Below, in pieces: positions 16,030 through 24,682 of a stretch of DNA of 64,000 nt (position 1 is the stretch's first letter; each line of letters starts with the position of its first letter). A model generated the notes under the pieces. The model was given only the letters and a program-made list of their open reading frames with translations. It was not told the origin of the DNA and made no database searches. The position numbers and the translations under genes are program-made. This stretch comes from Bacillota bacterium (lineage in GTDB: Bacteria > Bacillota > Clostridia > Acetivibrionales > JANLFN01): NCBI GenBank assembly GCA_023421675.1, contig JAEZTC010000004.1, positions 62,001 to 126,000 on the forward strand, in the 5' to 3' direction.

Positions 16030-17421
16030 ATGGGGATAATAAGTATGAGCCTGGCCTCTTCGGTTCTTATACTGGTGATATTGGTAATCCGCATGCTTTT
16101 TATAAACAGGTTACCAAAAAAGACATTTCTGGTTTTATGGGGAATTGTACTATTACGTTTGCTTATTCCGTTCTCCGTTCCATCAAAACTCAACATTTTT
16201 GCTTTACTTCATTTAAACAACTCTAAAGTTATTGGAACTACAGCTTTGGTTATACCTTCTAAAGGAGTAAAAGCAGTGCCGGACATGGGAAACCCTATAT
16301 TCACGGACAGTTCCGCCACAGGCATATCAACCATAACACTGTTCTGGCTAATGGGACTTATAGTGTGTACTTTGTATATACTTGTAACGCACCTCAGATG
16401 CTGCAAGGAATATAAGACTGCCCTGCCGATAGACAATGAATTTATAAAGTGTTGGCTCAAGGAGCACAAGCTAAGACGCACTATTCAAATAAGGCAATAT
16501 GACAGAATCGCCGCCCCTCTAACTTATGGAATATTTAAACCTGTAATACTCCTCCCCAAAACCACTAACTGGGACGAGCACAAACGATTACAATATGTAC
16601 TGACTCATGAGTATACGCACATTAAAAAATTTGATACTTTGAGTAAATTATTGCTTGCCTCAGCTCTGTGTGTCCATTGGTTTAATCCATTGGTCTGGGT
16701 GATGTATACATTAGCAAATCGTGACATCGAAAGATCATGTGATGAATCTGTTATAAGGACTTATGGGGAAACAGAAAAATGTTCATATGCCATGTCACTT
16801 ATTGAACTTGAAGAAAAGAGAAGTGGCCTGACTCCTCTTTGCACTAATTTCAGTAAAAATTCAACACAAGAAAGGATTGTGTCTATAATGAAAATGAAAA
16901 AAAACTCCCTATTGGGAATAGTACTGGCAATTACAGTAGTTATTGGTACAACTGCAGCATTTGCAACCTCTGCATCAACCGAAGATAAATCTACAAATAA
17001 CAACAAACCTGCTAATGTATCTACCCAAGACAAATCTGTAAACAACGATAAACTCACCAATACACCAGCCGAAGAAAAGTCTGTGAACAACGACAAGCTT
17101 ACCAATACATCAGCCGAAGATAAGCCTTTAATAAACAATAAAACGGTGAGTGAAACAAAGAAATTTGATCTAGCTGATTTAGAAATAGATAGGCATTCGA
17201 TAACCTACGATGAATTTAAGGCATGGCTTGAAAAATGTAAAGGTTATTTAGAGGGAGAGGTAGCATCCGGTATTTCGAAACAGAAGGATATGGATAAAGC
17301 AATGGAATATTGGTATAAACTTTTGGAATCCATTAAAGATGGCAAGTGGGTGGATGTTCAAGCTGGCCCTGAAGTAGGAATTTGGATCTATTCAGAACAC
17401 ATTGAAGAAAGTCAAAATTAA
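16030..17421 (+). CDS. BlaR1/MecR1-type M56 membrane metallopeptidase (pair 1)
   Basis: A 463-residue M56 peptidase with four membrane helices and the zinc motif HEYTH (193-197); a later ERSCDE segment carries the third ligand. On activation such proteins trigger removal of the partner repressor. The extracellular penicillin-binding sensor of true BlaR1 is missing: after the last helix (~residues 300-318) there is a ~15-residue tandem repeat (KSVNNDKLTNT-type, ~3.5 units) and an unrelated ~75-residue C-terminal segment. The sensed signal is therefore unknown. AAGGAGG overlaps the end of the repressor gene, indicating one operon. Confidence 0.88.
   Translation: MGIISMSLASSVLILVILVIRMLFINRLPKKTFLVLWGIVLLRLLIPFSVPSKLNIFALLHLNNSKVIGTTALVIPSKGVKAVPDMGNPIFTDSSATGISTITLFWLMGLIVCTLYILVTHLRCCKEYKTALPIDNEFIKCWLKEHKLRRTIQIRQYDRIAAPLTYGIFKPVILLPKTTNWDEHKRLQYVLTHEYTHIKKFDTLSKLLLASALCVHWFNPLVWVMYTLANRDIERSCDESVIRTYGETEKCSYAMSLIELEEKRSGLTPLCTNFSKNSTQERIVSIMKMKKNSLLGIVLAITVVIGTTAAFATSASTEDKSTNNNKPANVSTQDKSVNNDKLTNTPAEEKSVNNDKLTNTSAEDKPLINNKTVSETKKFDLADLEIDRHSITYDEFKAWLEKCKGYLEGEVASGISKQKDMDKAMEYWYKLLESIKDGKWVDVQAGPEVGIWIYSEHIEESQN
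16975..17140 (+). repeat. 45-bp tandem repeat within M56 peptidase gene
   Basis: About three and a half units encoding (A/T)E(D/E)KSVNNDKLTNT, hydrophilic and probably an extracellular linker. Confidence 0.8.
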
Positions 17422-17436
17422 ATAAAAATTTCTAAG

Positions 17437-17479
17437 ACAAACGGCAGTTTTGAGGCAACAGTCAAAGCTGTCGTTTTTT
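17437..17479 (+). terminator. Terminator of BlaI/BlaR1 operon 1
   Basis: ACGGCAG...TTTTGA pairs with TCAAAG...CTGTCGT and is followed by TTTTTT. Confidence 0.8.
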
Positions 17480-17650
17480 ATTAAAAATAAGATTCTTAAA
17501 GTTTCAGAATAAATTATTAAGTTATACAAAAATATAACAATACATTTATTAAAAATATTTAAACTTTTATTCTTCTCCTGTACAATATTGATTAGTAAGC
17601 AATTGTTTCGGAACAATAAATAAAGACCAAATTAATCTGAAAAGGGATGA

Positions 17651-18250
17651 ATGCAAATGTCACTACAGGATATGAAAATCAAATTAACAGAAAACAAAGC
17701 AGCAGGTACAGATTTCCCGAAATATTCACTTGGATATGTTCCTCAAAAGTCGGATGATATAAACAAAAATTCTGGTTATGGTATCATTTCTGCGCTAAAG
17801 CAAAACAACGATATTATTGTTGAAATCAATGATTCCTTGCTGAGCATGAAAAAAAAGGATCGGGATAATTTTGTAACAGCATTTCTCCAATCAATGGATT
17901 CCCTAAATATAAGCCATACCAAACGTAATCTCCCTCACATAGCCAACAGAGGAATATTAGGGTTTTTTAGCAAGCCAAAACTCGAGGAAGCTGTTAACAT
18001 TTGCTTTTATCTTACAAACGATCAGTGGAATTCGCCTGAATTTCAGAAAGTATACCCAAAATACGGTGCAAGATATTATATCTGCAGCCCGGATAAACCA
18101 ACAAGTACAGAAGCTTTATATAACATGTCAGATGATGAAAGGCTTAATACTTTTGAATTCATGATTTTTGATTCAGGTATTTTACGCAGCATGGGAATCA
18201 ACTCAAAGATCAGGAATATGGCTGATATAAAAGCGCTTCTCGGAATATAA
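17651..18250 (+). CDS. Hypothetical cytosolic protein, 199 residues
   Basis: I do not recognise this protein. It has no signal peptide or membrane helix and is of mixed alpha/beta composition, with GYGIISALKQNNDIIVE, RGILGFFSKPKLEEA and a C-terminal GILRSMGINSKIRNMADIKALLG. Two in-frame ATGs (17651 and 17657) follow AAAGGG; either is possible. It has its own unit between the BlaR1 terminator and a gene-free hairpin-rich region. Composition matches the neighbours. Confidence 0.75.
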   Translation: MQMSLQDMKIKLTENKAAGTDFPKYSLGYVPQKSDDINKNSGYGIISALKQNNDIIVEINDSLLSMKKKDRDNFVTAFLQSMDSLNISHTKRNLPHIANRGILGFFSKPKLEEAVNICFYLTNDQWNSPEFQKVYPKYGARYYICSPDKPTSTEALYNMSDDERLNTFEFMIFDSGILRSMGINSKIRNMADIKALLGI

Positions 18251-18261
18251 AAAATTCAATT

Positions 18262-18832
18262 AATTACCACGTATTTAAGAAGCCAAAAACCCCATAATAT
18301 TAGTGTAGGGTTCATGATGGTTGAGCCAAGATTGTTACAAGGTCGTAAGGCTTTGTGGCAGTCGGCCAAAGGTTAATATCAGGTCTCGCCCTTGGATATT
18401 TCGTACCTCACGGTTTCGCTTTATCTACGGCTGGCGATAAGGCTTGGTATTACCCGGCGGGAAGAATATTATATGTCGCGAATAGCTATATTGCAGTACT
18501 TTTGTAGTACGGTTAATACACTTCTTTTACTGAATTGTCTTTAGCGCGTATTGCAATATGGTTAATAGTGATGTATAGTATTCGAGCTAAAGTTATCAGG
18601 GGTTTCGCAGGCTTTGTTTTTTTATGCTGGAGGTTTGTTGCAGTCTACCGATTGCAGCAGGCTTCTAAGATATTCCTGATGGCCGAGTAAAGGTTGATAC
18701 AGGTTTTGTAATGCTTGCAGGCAGTCGAAAGATTGTTTGCAGGTGTGCAGAGATTTATATCAGCTGTAGCGTAGATCATCATGGGCTCTATTTTATTGCA
18801 TAAAAAAACCGGATTGTTTAATCCGATTTTTA
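18262..18832 (+). ncRNA. Candidate large structured RNA, ~570 nt
   Basis: No gene is seen here on either strand. The plus strand folds into clear hairpins, notably GCAGGCAGTC (18717-18726)/GATTGTTTGC (18731-18740) with a GAAA loop, a 10-bp stem with three G-U pairs that would break on the other strand, and the related GCAGTC (18640-18645)/GATTGC (18650-18655) with a TACC loop; also GTACT/AGTAC (18496-18510). GGCC..GGTT(A/G)AT and GGTTAATA motifs recur at intervals of roughly 70-170 bases. The segment ends at the CGGATT/AATCCG terminator with TTTTT (18808-18832). Family unknown. Confidence 0.45.
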
Positions 18833-18839
18833 TTATTTT

Positions 18840-19409
18840 TTATTCTTTTGCCCAGTTATCAAGTTCTTTCATTATTTCGTCATGGGTTTGATTGCAAATA
18901 TCAGGCAATTTGCCTCCGAAAGCCTCTTCTGCCTGTTTAAACCCTAATTCAATGCCTTTCTTAAGTTCTTCCAGTTTGCTTTTATCACCGCCTGAAAGAG
19001 ACTTTGCGAAGTCAACAATTCTTTTTGCCACAGCTTTGACACCAAACTCGCCATCTTCAGAAATCATTGCCTGAGCTTCAGATGCAGCCTGACTGTCAAC
19101 ATTAAGAGTATCTTTACCGGATAACACATCTTCTGCTTTCTTTCCTTGTCTCAACAAAAGCTTTTCAACAAGATCCTTAAGGTGTCCGGTTGCCCTGTTT
19201 GTCTCAGCCCAGAGCCTGTCAATTTCATCCGAGCTGAGTCCCTTAGCTGCAGGTTTACTGTAGGTTGCATTCTTTGTTTCGGATTTTCCTATATCAACAA
19301 CTACACCGCTTTCATCTTTTGCGGTTTTTTCGCTTTTGTCATTGGTAGTCTTTTTGTCGTTAGTTTGATACAGCTTGTCATAGCTTGTACTGCCGACTCC
19401 ATTAATCAT
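18840..19409 (-). CDS. Probable motility-regulon protein, DUF5610-like
   Basis: A 189-residue soluble protein with a Lys/Thr/Asp-rich flexible N-terminus and a helical C-terminal domain (from about residue 90) containing RIVDFAKSLSGGDKSKLEE, a GFKQAEEAFGGKLPDI block and a final ELDNWAKE. This pattern reminds me of the DUF5610 family; the match is from memory. GGAGGG precedes the ATG. A consensus sigma-D (sigma-28) promoter 40 bases upstream places it in the flagellar/chemotaxis regulon, which is the best clue to its role. Confidence 0.8.
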   Translation of the reverse strand: MINGVGSTSYDKLYQTNDKKTTNDKSEKTAKDESGVVVDIGKSETKNATYSKPAAKGLSSDEIDRLWAETNRATGHLKDLVEKLLLRQGKKAEDVLSGKDTLNVDSQAASEAQAMISEDGEFGVKAVAKRIVDFAKSLSGGDKSKLEELKKGIELGFKQAEEAFGGKLPDICNQTHDEIMKELDNWAKE

Positions 19410-19454
19410 AAATATGCCCTCCGTGGGTTTTTAATATATTTCCGTATACAGAAT

Positions 19455-19482
19455 ATATCGGCAGAGTCCAAAGACAACTTTA
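19455..19482 (-). promoter_or_regulatory. Sigma-D (sigma-28) promoter
   Basis: On the minus strand TAAA (19479-19482), 16 bases, GCCGATAT (19455-19462): a full match to the flagellar sigma consensus. Transcription would start near 19448, 39 bases before the start codon at 19409. Confidence 0.8.
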
Positions 19483-19711
19483 TAATAATATAAACAAACG
19501 TTCACAATAATGTTTCGTCAGCATGATAAAAGAAAAAACGTTTTTTTAACGATCATACGATTTGATTTATTACAAAATTAATACAAATGATTCATTTAAT
19601 TGATTGTAGCTTCCAGCATGTATATAATATACCAAAGAAATGGAATTTTAAATTAACTCAAAAACAAATATATGTATATACCTTTCTTCTTATTTAAGGA
19701 GGTTAAGTTTG
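19483..19711. other. Intergenic region between divergent genes
   Basis: Together with the sigma-D promoter this 302-base gap separates divergent genes. The rest is AT-rich with no further gene; an AAAAAACG/CGTTTTTT-type symmetry is seen near 19533-19550 but no other convincing element. Confidence 0.5.
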
Positions 19712-22700
19712 ATGAAAAAATATTGTATCCTATTAATTTCTATACTGATTTTGCTAAATTGCATTCTGAGTGTACCGGCTTTTGCGGCGGTACAAGTTTC
19801 TACGGATACTGGAGGTATTAATAAATCATCATCTGTAAATTTCAACTGGGTTGGAGATTATTCACACCTGTCCTATGATTATAAAAGTATAGCTTTCGGG
19901 AAGGGTGTTTTCGTTGCTGTAGGCCAAAACGGTGTAATATCAGTATCTAAGGACTTGAAAAGCTGGACCGATTCTCTGGTCCAGAATAATGTACCTGACG
20001 ACTTCAAACAAAAAGAGTTCAAAACAGTTCTATTTAACGGCGACGTGTTTGTCGCAGCAGGCGGAAATGATATTTATTATTCCAAGGACGGATACAGATG
20101 GAGTAATGTAAAGGTACAAACTTCCGGTAATGAGCCAGGAGAATTTGTAATTTCAGTAGGTCAAAGTATAAACTCCGGCATTACAGATGGGAAATCCTTT
20201 GTTTTGTCCGGGGACGGAGTTCTTGCATACTCTGACGACGGAATAAACTGGATAAACTATCCGGGCATACATTATGAGGATATTCTCCAAGATGGTGTTG
20301 AGTGGAAGTTTTCAAATGTCATATATAATGGTTTCAGATTTATAGCCATTTGTTCGCAGGTAGGTGGAGATTCGAAATATAAGTATTCCGTTTACACTTC
20401 CGAAGATGGGCATTCATGGAATACTGCAGAGTTCAATGTTCCAGACAGTCATCCCATTGATTTGCTCTCCTTATGTGGTAATAAATATTACATCTCAAGT
20501 TATGAAAGCAAATCAGGCAAGTATATAACATATGAATCAGACGACCTATCAGTATGGAAATCCTCTTCAATTGTGCTTGAGAGCATATTTTACCACTTTG
20601 ATGATACTACTTACAAATTAGGAAATGGAATTTACCACTACAAAAACGTCAAGGAATTTACCACTGCATACAAATCTGCCAGTTCTGAAAAGCTTTACGG
20701 TATTTGTAAAGGAAATGGAAAAATTGTTGCTGTCGGCACCAATGGTTTGATACTATTTTCTAACGTGTCAGATAAGAAAAATGCCTGGACGGCTGCGCGT
20801 TCCCAATGCTTTAAGGATATTTACTCCGCGGCTGCTGGCAAGGATTTTATCATCGCAGTGGGCAAGGACGGGCAGATTATAAAAAGCAAAGATGGCCATA
20901 ATTGGAGTTTAATCCATACAAGTATTACAAAAACCCTTCACTCCGTCCTGTATGACGGCAAAAATTTTGTTGCGGTCGGTGATAATGGAACAATAGCAAC
21001 TTCAACAAATGGTGATTCATGGACCTTGCTGCCTCAGAAGACCAAAATTGACTTAATATCGGTCAAAAAACTGAACGGCAAGTATATTGCAACAGGAAAA
21101 GGTGCTGTAATTCTAGCTTCAAATGATATTAAAAACTGGAATCTGGTTTACGATGCCCAGGAAGATCCGGTTACCTGGGATAAAAATTTCAGCGGGGTTG
21201 CATGGAAAGATGGTGTTTACTATACAGTTTCTTATTCATCCTCCAAGGTTTATACTTCAAAGGATGCGTTAAGCTGGAAACAAGCTTCCCAACTTGAAGG
21301 TTACGCTTACACAGACCTTGGCTATTATAAGGGAAGGTTTGTATTGACCGGCAGCTGTATGGGAATATCGCAGGACATGACCACCTCTATTGTTACAAAA
21401 CAGGACAGTTATCCCGGGGATTTTGAAGGCTATGCTAAAATCAGCTCTTTCAAAGATTTTCTCTTAACAGGAACTCCCGACGGGAATATTCTGTTTTCTC
21501 CCGACGGCATTCTATGGAATAATGCCGGAAACATAGGTACATATAACTGTGTGTATTCCTTTGTGGAATTTAAAGGGAGCTATTATGGTTTTGCAAATAA
21601 CGGCTTAATAATAAATGGAGTAAAAAAGAGCCCTACAACATCGGCTTCCGATATTACCGTAAGTCCTCTCAAGATTGATCCAAACCTTAATATGCCTGGA
21701 TTTACAGCTCTGAAAAGCCAGCCCATGATGAAAAATAACGTTATGATGCTCACCTGTGATACGATAGGAAAGATAATTGGAAGCACTTGCAGCTATGACG
21801 AAAAGAAAAAAACAGCACAGATAACTTTAGGGAAGAAAAACCTACAGTTCACCCTAGGGTCCTCATACGCTTCAGTGAATGGAATAAGGACGGAAATACC
21901 GATGACAATTGAAGTTTCAGGGAGTTCTGTTTATGTACCGGCAAAATTTACATTCAATGCATTGGGTTACTCATTTTCTTATGACAGTTTCATGAGACGT
22001 ATATTCTACACGACGGATGATACCGCCAAAGACACTTCTCTTTCTTTCCAACCTGTCAGTTTTAAAAATAATGACGGCAACCAGCATTTTAATTCAATAA
22101 GCTATAACAAAAAGATTTTTGTCGCAGTTGCTACAGAAGGGGTTATATGCACATCTGAGGATGGGGTAAATTGGAGTAAGGCGGCTTCAGTTGACGGAGA
22201 ATTTTCAAAGGTTCTCTGGAATGGCAGCAGGTTTATCCTGGCGGGAGGCACTGTAAATAATCTTTATGAAGCAAGTTCATTGATATATGTTTCAGAGGAT
22301 GGCTTAAAATGGAGAAAGGTCGAGGGTATTCCTTCCGGAAAATTCTTGTGTCAGGGTACCGTCGGCAGCAGCGGTGATATTTCAGAGGGAATATATACAG
22401 GAGATACATTGAAACAGGCGGTTCTTGTTACGGTTGATGGTATGATATTGACTTCAGAAGACGGCCTAGTATGGAAAAAGACACATGAAACCGGCTTGAG
22501 CAACTACTATTATGTCAGCTGGTATAAAGGAAAATACTATGCATCATGCAGAGATACAGGTAATGTATTTATCTCAGATGACGGATTGCACTGGGGTGCC
22601 TTTAAATCAGAGCTTCCTATAAGCAAATTCTTCATTTCAGGCGGATCATTTTGGGGTATTTACCAATACAAGCAGAACAACACTTACAGTTCTAAGATAT

Positions 22701-22981
22701 ATAATTCAACAAATGGCGAAACTTGGAATCTTGTAAATGATTTGCCCACTAAATATGTTGATGGAATTATTTATACCGGTAGTAATTATATTTTGTTAGG
22801 TTCCAGATCATTTTGGATACCCCCGGAAAATTGTTTATATGCGATGGTTTCTAAAAGCGGAGACCTGTGGGATTACTCAAATATGCCGGAGAGCTTCGGC
22901 TATTGCGGCGACATTCTACTCTACAAGGATTTAGCAATCGTGGCTACAAATAAAGGTTTGTTCACATTGACAGTAAAATGA
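19712..22981 (+). CDS. Large secreted beta-propeller-like protein with copper-amine-oxidase-N type domain
   Basis: The ATG at 19712 (a TTG precedes it) follows AAGGAGG. After a signal peptide (~27 residues) come many ~45-residue units with SxDGxxW (for example YSKDGYRWS, SDDGINW, TSEDGHSW), the pattern of BNR/Asp-box or sialidase-like propellers. Around residues 655-770 the repeats are broken by a domain (MPGFTALKSQPMM to AKFTFNALGYSFSYD) that looks like the copper amine oxidase N-terminal/stalk domain common in clostridial wall proteins. Propeller units resume to the C-terminus. No SLH, dockerin or sortase motif is present, so it is probably secreted. No catalytic residues are identifiable; a binding role is likely. 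Confidence 0.8.
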   Translation: MKKYCILLISILILLNCILSVPAFAAVQVSTDTGGINKSSSVNFNWVGDYSHLSYDYKSIAFGKGVFVAVGQNGVISVSKDLKSWTDSLVQNNVPDDFKQKEFKTVLFNGDVFVAAGGNDIYYSKDGYRWSNVKVQTSGNEPGEFVISVGQSINSGITDGKSFVLSGDGVLAYSDDGINWINYPGIHYEDILQDGVEWKFSNVIYNGFRFIAICSQVGGDSKYKYSVYTSEDGHSWNTAEFNVPDSHPIDLLSLCGNKYYISSYESKSGKYITYESDDLSVWKSSSIVLESIFYHFDDTTYKLGNGIYHYKNVKEFTTAYKSASSEKLYGICKGNGKIVAVGTNGLILFSNVSDKKNAWTAARSQCFKDIYSAAAGKDFIIAVGKDGQIIKSKDGHNWSLIHTSITKTLHSVLYDGKNFVAVGDNGTIATSTNGDSWTLLPQKTKIDLISVKKLNGKYIATGKGAVILASNDIKNWNLVYDAQEDPVTWDKNFSGVAWKDGVYYTVSYSSSKVYTSKDALSWKQASQLEGYAYTDLGYYKGRFVLTGSCMGISQDMTTSIVTKQDSYPGDFEGYAKISSFKDFLLTGTPDGNILFSPDGILWNNAGNIGTYNCVYSFVEFKGSYYGFANNGLIINGVKKSPTTSASDITVSPLKIDPNLNMPGFTALKSQPMMKNNVMMLTCDTIGKIIGSTCSYDEKKKTAQITLGKKNLQFTLGSSYASVNGIRTEIPMTIEVSGSSVYVPAKFTFNALGYSFSYDSFMRRIFYTTDDTAKDTSLSFQPVSFKNNDGNQHFNSISYNKKIFVAVATEGVICTSEDGVNWSKAASVDGEFSKVLWNGSRFILAGGTVNNLYEASSLIYVSEDGLKWRKVEGIPSGKFLCQGTVGSSGDISEGIYTGDTLKQAVLVTVDGMILTSEDGLVWKKTHETGLSNYYYVSWYKGKYYASCRDTGNVFISDDGLHWGAFKSELPISKFFISGGSFWGIYQYKQNNTYSSKIYNSTNGETWNLVNDLPTKYVDGIIYTGSNYILLGSRSFWIPPENCLYAMVSKSGDLWDYSNMPESFGYCGDILLYKDLAIVATNKGLFTLTVK

Positions 22982-23057
22982 ATGTATTATGAGTGATTGT
23001 ACAGATAGCATTTTCTAATATAATTCAAATTGTTAAATCATACTTTATGTGATATAT

Positions 23058-23094
23058 AAAAAGTACCGACCCATTACCAGGTTGGTACTTTTTT
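23058..23094 (+). terminator. Terminator after propeller protein gene
   Basis: AAAAAGTACCGACC pairs with GGTTGGTACTTTTTT. This hairpin plus the following GGTGC closely resembles the hairpin before tRNA-Arg at 26132. Confidence 0.85.
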
Positions 23095-23135
23095 GGTGCC
23101 CATACTACTTCCTCCATCTAATGCAGATAATCAAA

Positions 23136-23933
23136 TCACTTTTTATATGTAACTATCATACGGCTTGATATCTTCTTCGCAATAAAATAAAACATATATC
23201 CAAAAAGCTTCTTATGCAGCGGCAATGGGACATTTGGAGCGTATACTTTTTTAGTAAATCCTGTCTTTTCCCAATAAACTCCGTCCTGAGATTCAAACTC
23301 TGTTCCAGTCTTGTAATCCTTACTCATACCCCTGAACAAATTGAAAGGTATCAGAACAGAACTCTTTGGTGAATGCAGTTTACGAGAAGAGACATCTTTA
23401 TAAAACTTTTCAGTTACCTTATAAAGTTTCTTCAAGTGATTTTCTTTAGGGTGATAAGCATTCCAGCTTATAGAACTTAATGCCAGCTCATAGCAGCGGT
23501 TAAAGCCCCAGCCTCTTAACGTACCTGCCATAAATTTAGTAGCTCCGCTTGCTCCCACTCCACCGGTAGTTGAAACAATTAATGCCTTTTTATCAAAATA
23601 TCTTGGACGATGCAGCATATAGCACAGGTGGTCGGTAAAATTCTTTGCCAGTGCAGTGACGTACATCTGATAACAGGTTACTGAAAAAATAACTGCGTCA
23701 CATTCCTGAATCTTATCCATTATTGGCTGTATAACATTATTATGGGGGCAAGTTGTATGACCCTTCCGGAAACAGGAGCTGCAGCCAAGGCAGAACGGCA
23801 GGTCTATATCCTTAAGATGAACTTCTTCAAACTGTGCACTTTTATCCAATGTTTGAAGCTTTTCTACTATTTTTTCAGTCAATACCCAGGTGTTCCCTTT
23901 ACGGGGACTTCCGTTAATTATAAGGTATTTCAT
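23136..23933 (-). CDS. Flavodoxin-fold NADPH-dependent FMN reductase-like oxidoreductase (locus 1)
   Basis: A 265-residue protein with the N-terminal FMN phosphate loop GSPRKGNTW, a Cys-containing GCSSCFRKGHTTCPH loop of the iron-sulfur-flavoprotein-like type, and the VTCYQMYVTALAKNFTDH segment that covers the flavin. The C-terminal ~90 residues are basic and specific to this subgroup. The ATG at 23933 is chosen because GGGGGGAAA lies just before it; this overlaps the end of the TetR gene by 20 bases, so both are co-transcribed. A paralogue with the same arrangement lies at 52815. Substrate unknown. Confidence 0.88.
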   Translation of the reverse strand: MKYLIINGSPRKGNTWVLTEKIVEKLQTLDKSAQFEEVHLKDIDLPFCLGCSSCFRKGHTTCPHNNVIQPIMDKIQECDAVIFSVTCYQMYVTALAKNFTDHLCYMLHRPRYFDKKALIVSTTGGVGASGATKFMAGTLRGWGFNRCYELALSSISWNAYHPKENHLKKLYKVTEKFYKDVSSRKLHSPKSSVLIPFNLFRGMSKDYKTGTEFESQDGVYWEKTGFTKKVYAPNVPLPLHKKLFGYMFYFIAKKISSRMIVTYKK

Positions 23934-24510
23934 TGCATTTCCCCCCAAACATGTTATCTATAATAATATCTATAAAAATATCTCTTTCTTGTTTAATACT
24001 GAAATCCAGTTGAAAAAGTTCTTTACTAAGCTCTCTTCTAAGAAATAATGCCTGAAGCACTGATGTCAGGGCAAAAACAAGGATTTTTTTATCCCTATCT
24101 GACATATCACTGTCACTTAAGCCCAATAAAAAGCCCTGTACACTTTTCATTGTGTTATCAAAAATCTGGGGTTTTATATGGTCACTCAAAATAGATATCC
24201 GCGAAACCGAAGGATTTTCAATCAGAAAATCTGCAACCTCTTTGGCTGTCGATTTTAACCTGTCTTTTACGTTTAATTTCTCATTTGCTGCAGGCTTGAA
24301 TTTGGTAATTACAGTCCCGATAATCCTTTGAACACAGATTTCTATAAGGTTATCCTTGGTTTGAAAGTGATAATTTATCAAGCCTACACCAACACCCGCT
24401 TTTTCAGAAATTGCCCGGGTAGTAATAGCCTCAATAGCACCATTACTTTTATTTATAAGGTCTATGGTAACATCTATGATTTTTTGACGCACGTCTTCAC
24501 TGTTCTTCAT
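23914..24510 (-). CDS. TetR-family repressor (locus 1)
   Basis: The N-terminal helix-turn-helix ends in AGVGVGLINYHFQTKDNLI, typical of TetR; the C-terminal domain is divergent, as usual for the ligand-binding part. The start MKNSEDV at 24510 is chosen because AGGAGG lies 7 bases before it; an upstream ATG at 24624 would include the promoter and operator. The operator sits between the -10 element and this start, so autorepression together with the overlapping oxidoreductase gene is likely. The TetR at 52021 has a closely similar DNA-reading helix and operator. Confidence 0.9.
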   Translation of the reverse strand: MKNSEDVRQKIIDVTIDLINKSNGAIEAITTRAISEKAGVGVGLINYHFQTKDNLIEICVQRIIGTVITKFKPAANEKLNVKDRLKSTAKEVADFLIENPSVSRISILSDHIKPQIFDNTMKSVQGFLLGLSDSDMSDRDKKILVFALTSVLQALFLRRELSKELFQLDFSIKQERDIFIDIIIDNMFGGKCNEIPYN

Positions 24511-24522
24511 TTTGTCCTCCTG

Positions 24523-24582
24523 TTGAACACTGTTTTGAACACTGTTCAATTTTATTATAGAGTATAAAGTGGAGTAAGTCAA
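24523..24582 (-). promoter_or_regulatory. Promoter and TetR operator, locus 1
   Basis: On the minus strand TTGACT (24577-24582), 17 bases, TATAAT (24554-24559). Just downstream is the palindrome TTGAACA-C/G-TGTTCAA (24535-24549) and an overlapping partial copy (24523-24534). Binding here would block transcription start. Confidence 0.75.
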
Positions 24583-24594
24583 TGAATTAATATA

Positions 24595-24609
24595 GAGGTT
24601 CGAATCCTC
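24595..24609 (+). repeat. Orphan T-arm-like hairpin
   Basis: GAGGTTCGAATCCTC, a 4-bp stem with the TTCGAAT T-loop, followed by GCATAAAAAA and a terminator but with no tRNA beside it. Confidence 0.55.
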
Positions 24610-24623
24610 CCTGTTTTTGAGCA

Positions 24624-24655
24624 TAAAAAAAACCGCTTGGGTAAGCGGTATTTTT
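24624..24655 (-). terminator. Terminator after lipoprotein gene
   Basis: On the minus strand ATACCGCTT pairs with AAGCGGT (GGGT-type loop), followed by eight T. Confidence 0.85.
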
Positions 24656-24682
24656 AACCTGTATTGCTTTCTTTAATCCTTA

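Noticed and set aside
16975..17140. Short tandem repeats read as a CRISPR-like array
   Set aside because: They are in-frame codon repeats inside the M56 peptidase gene with no spacers. No CRISPR array or cas gene was seen in the window.
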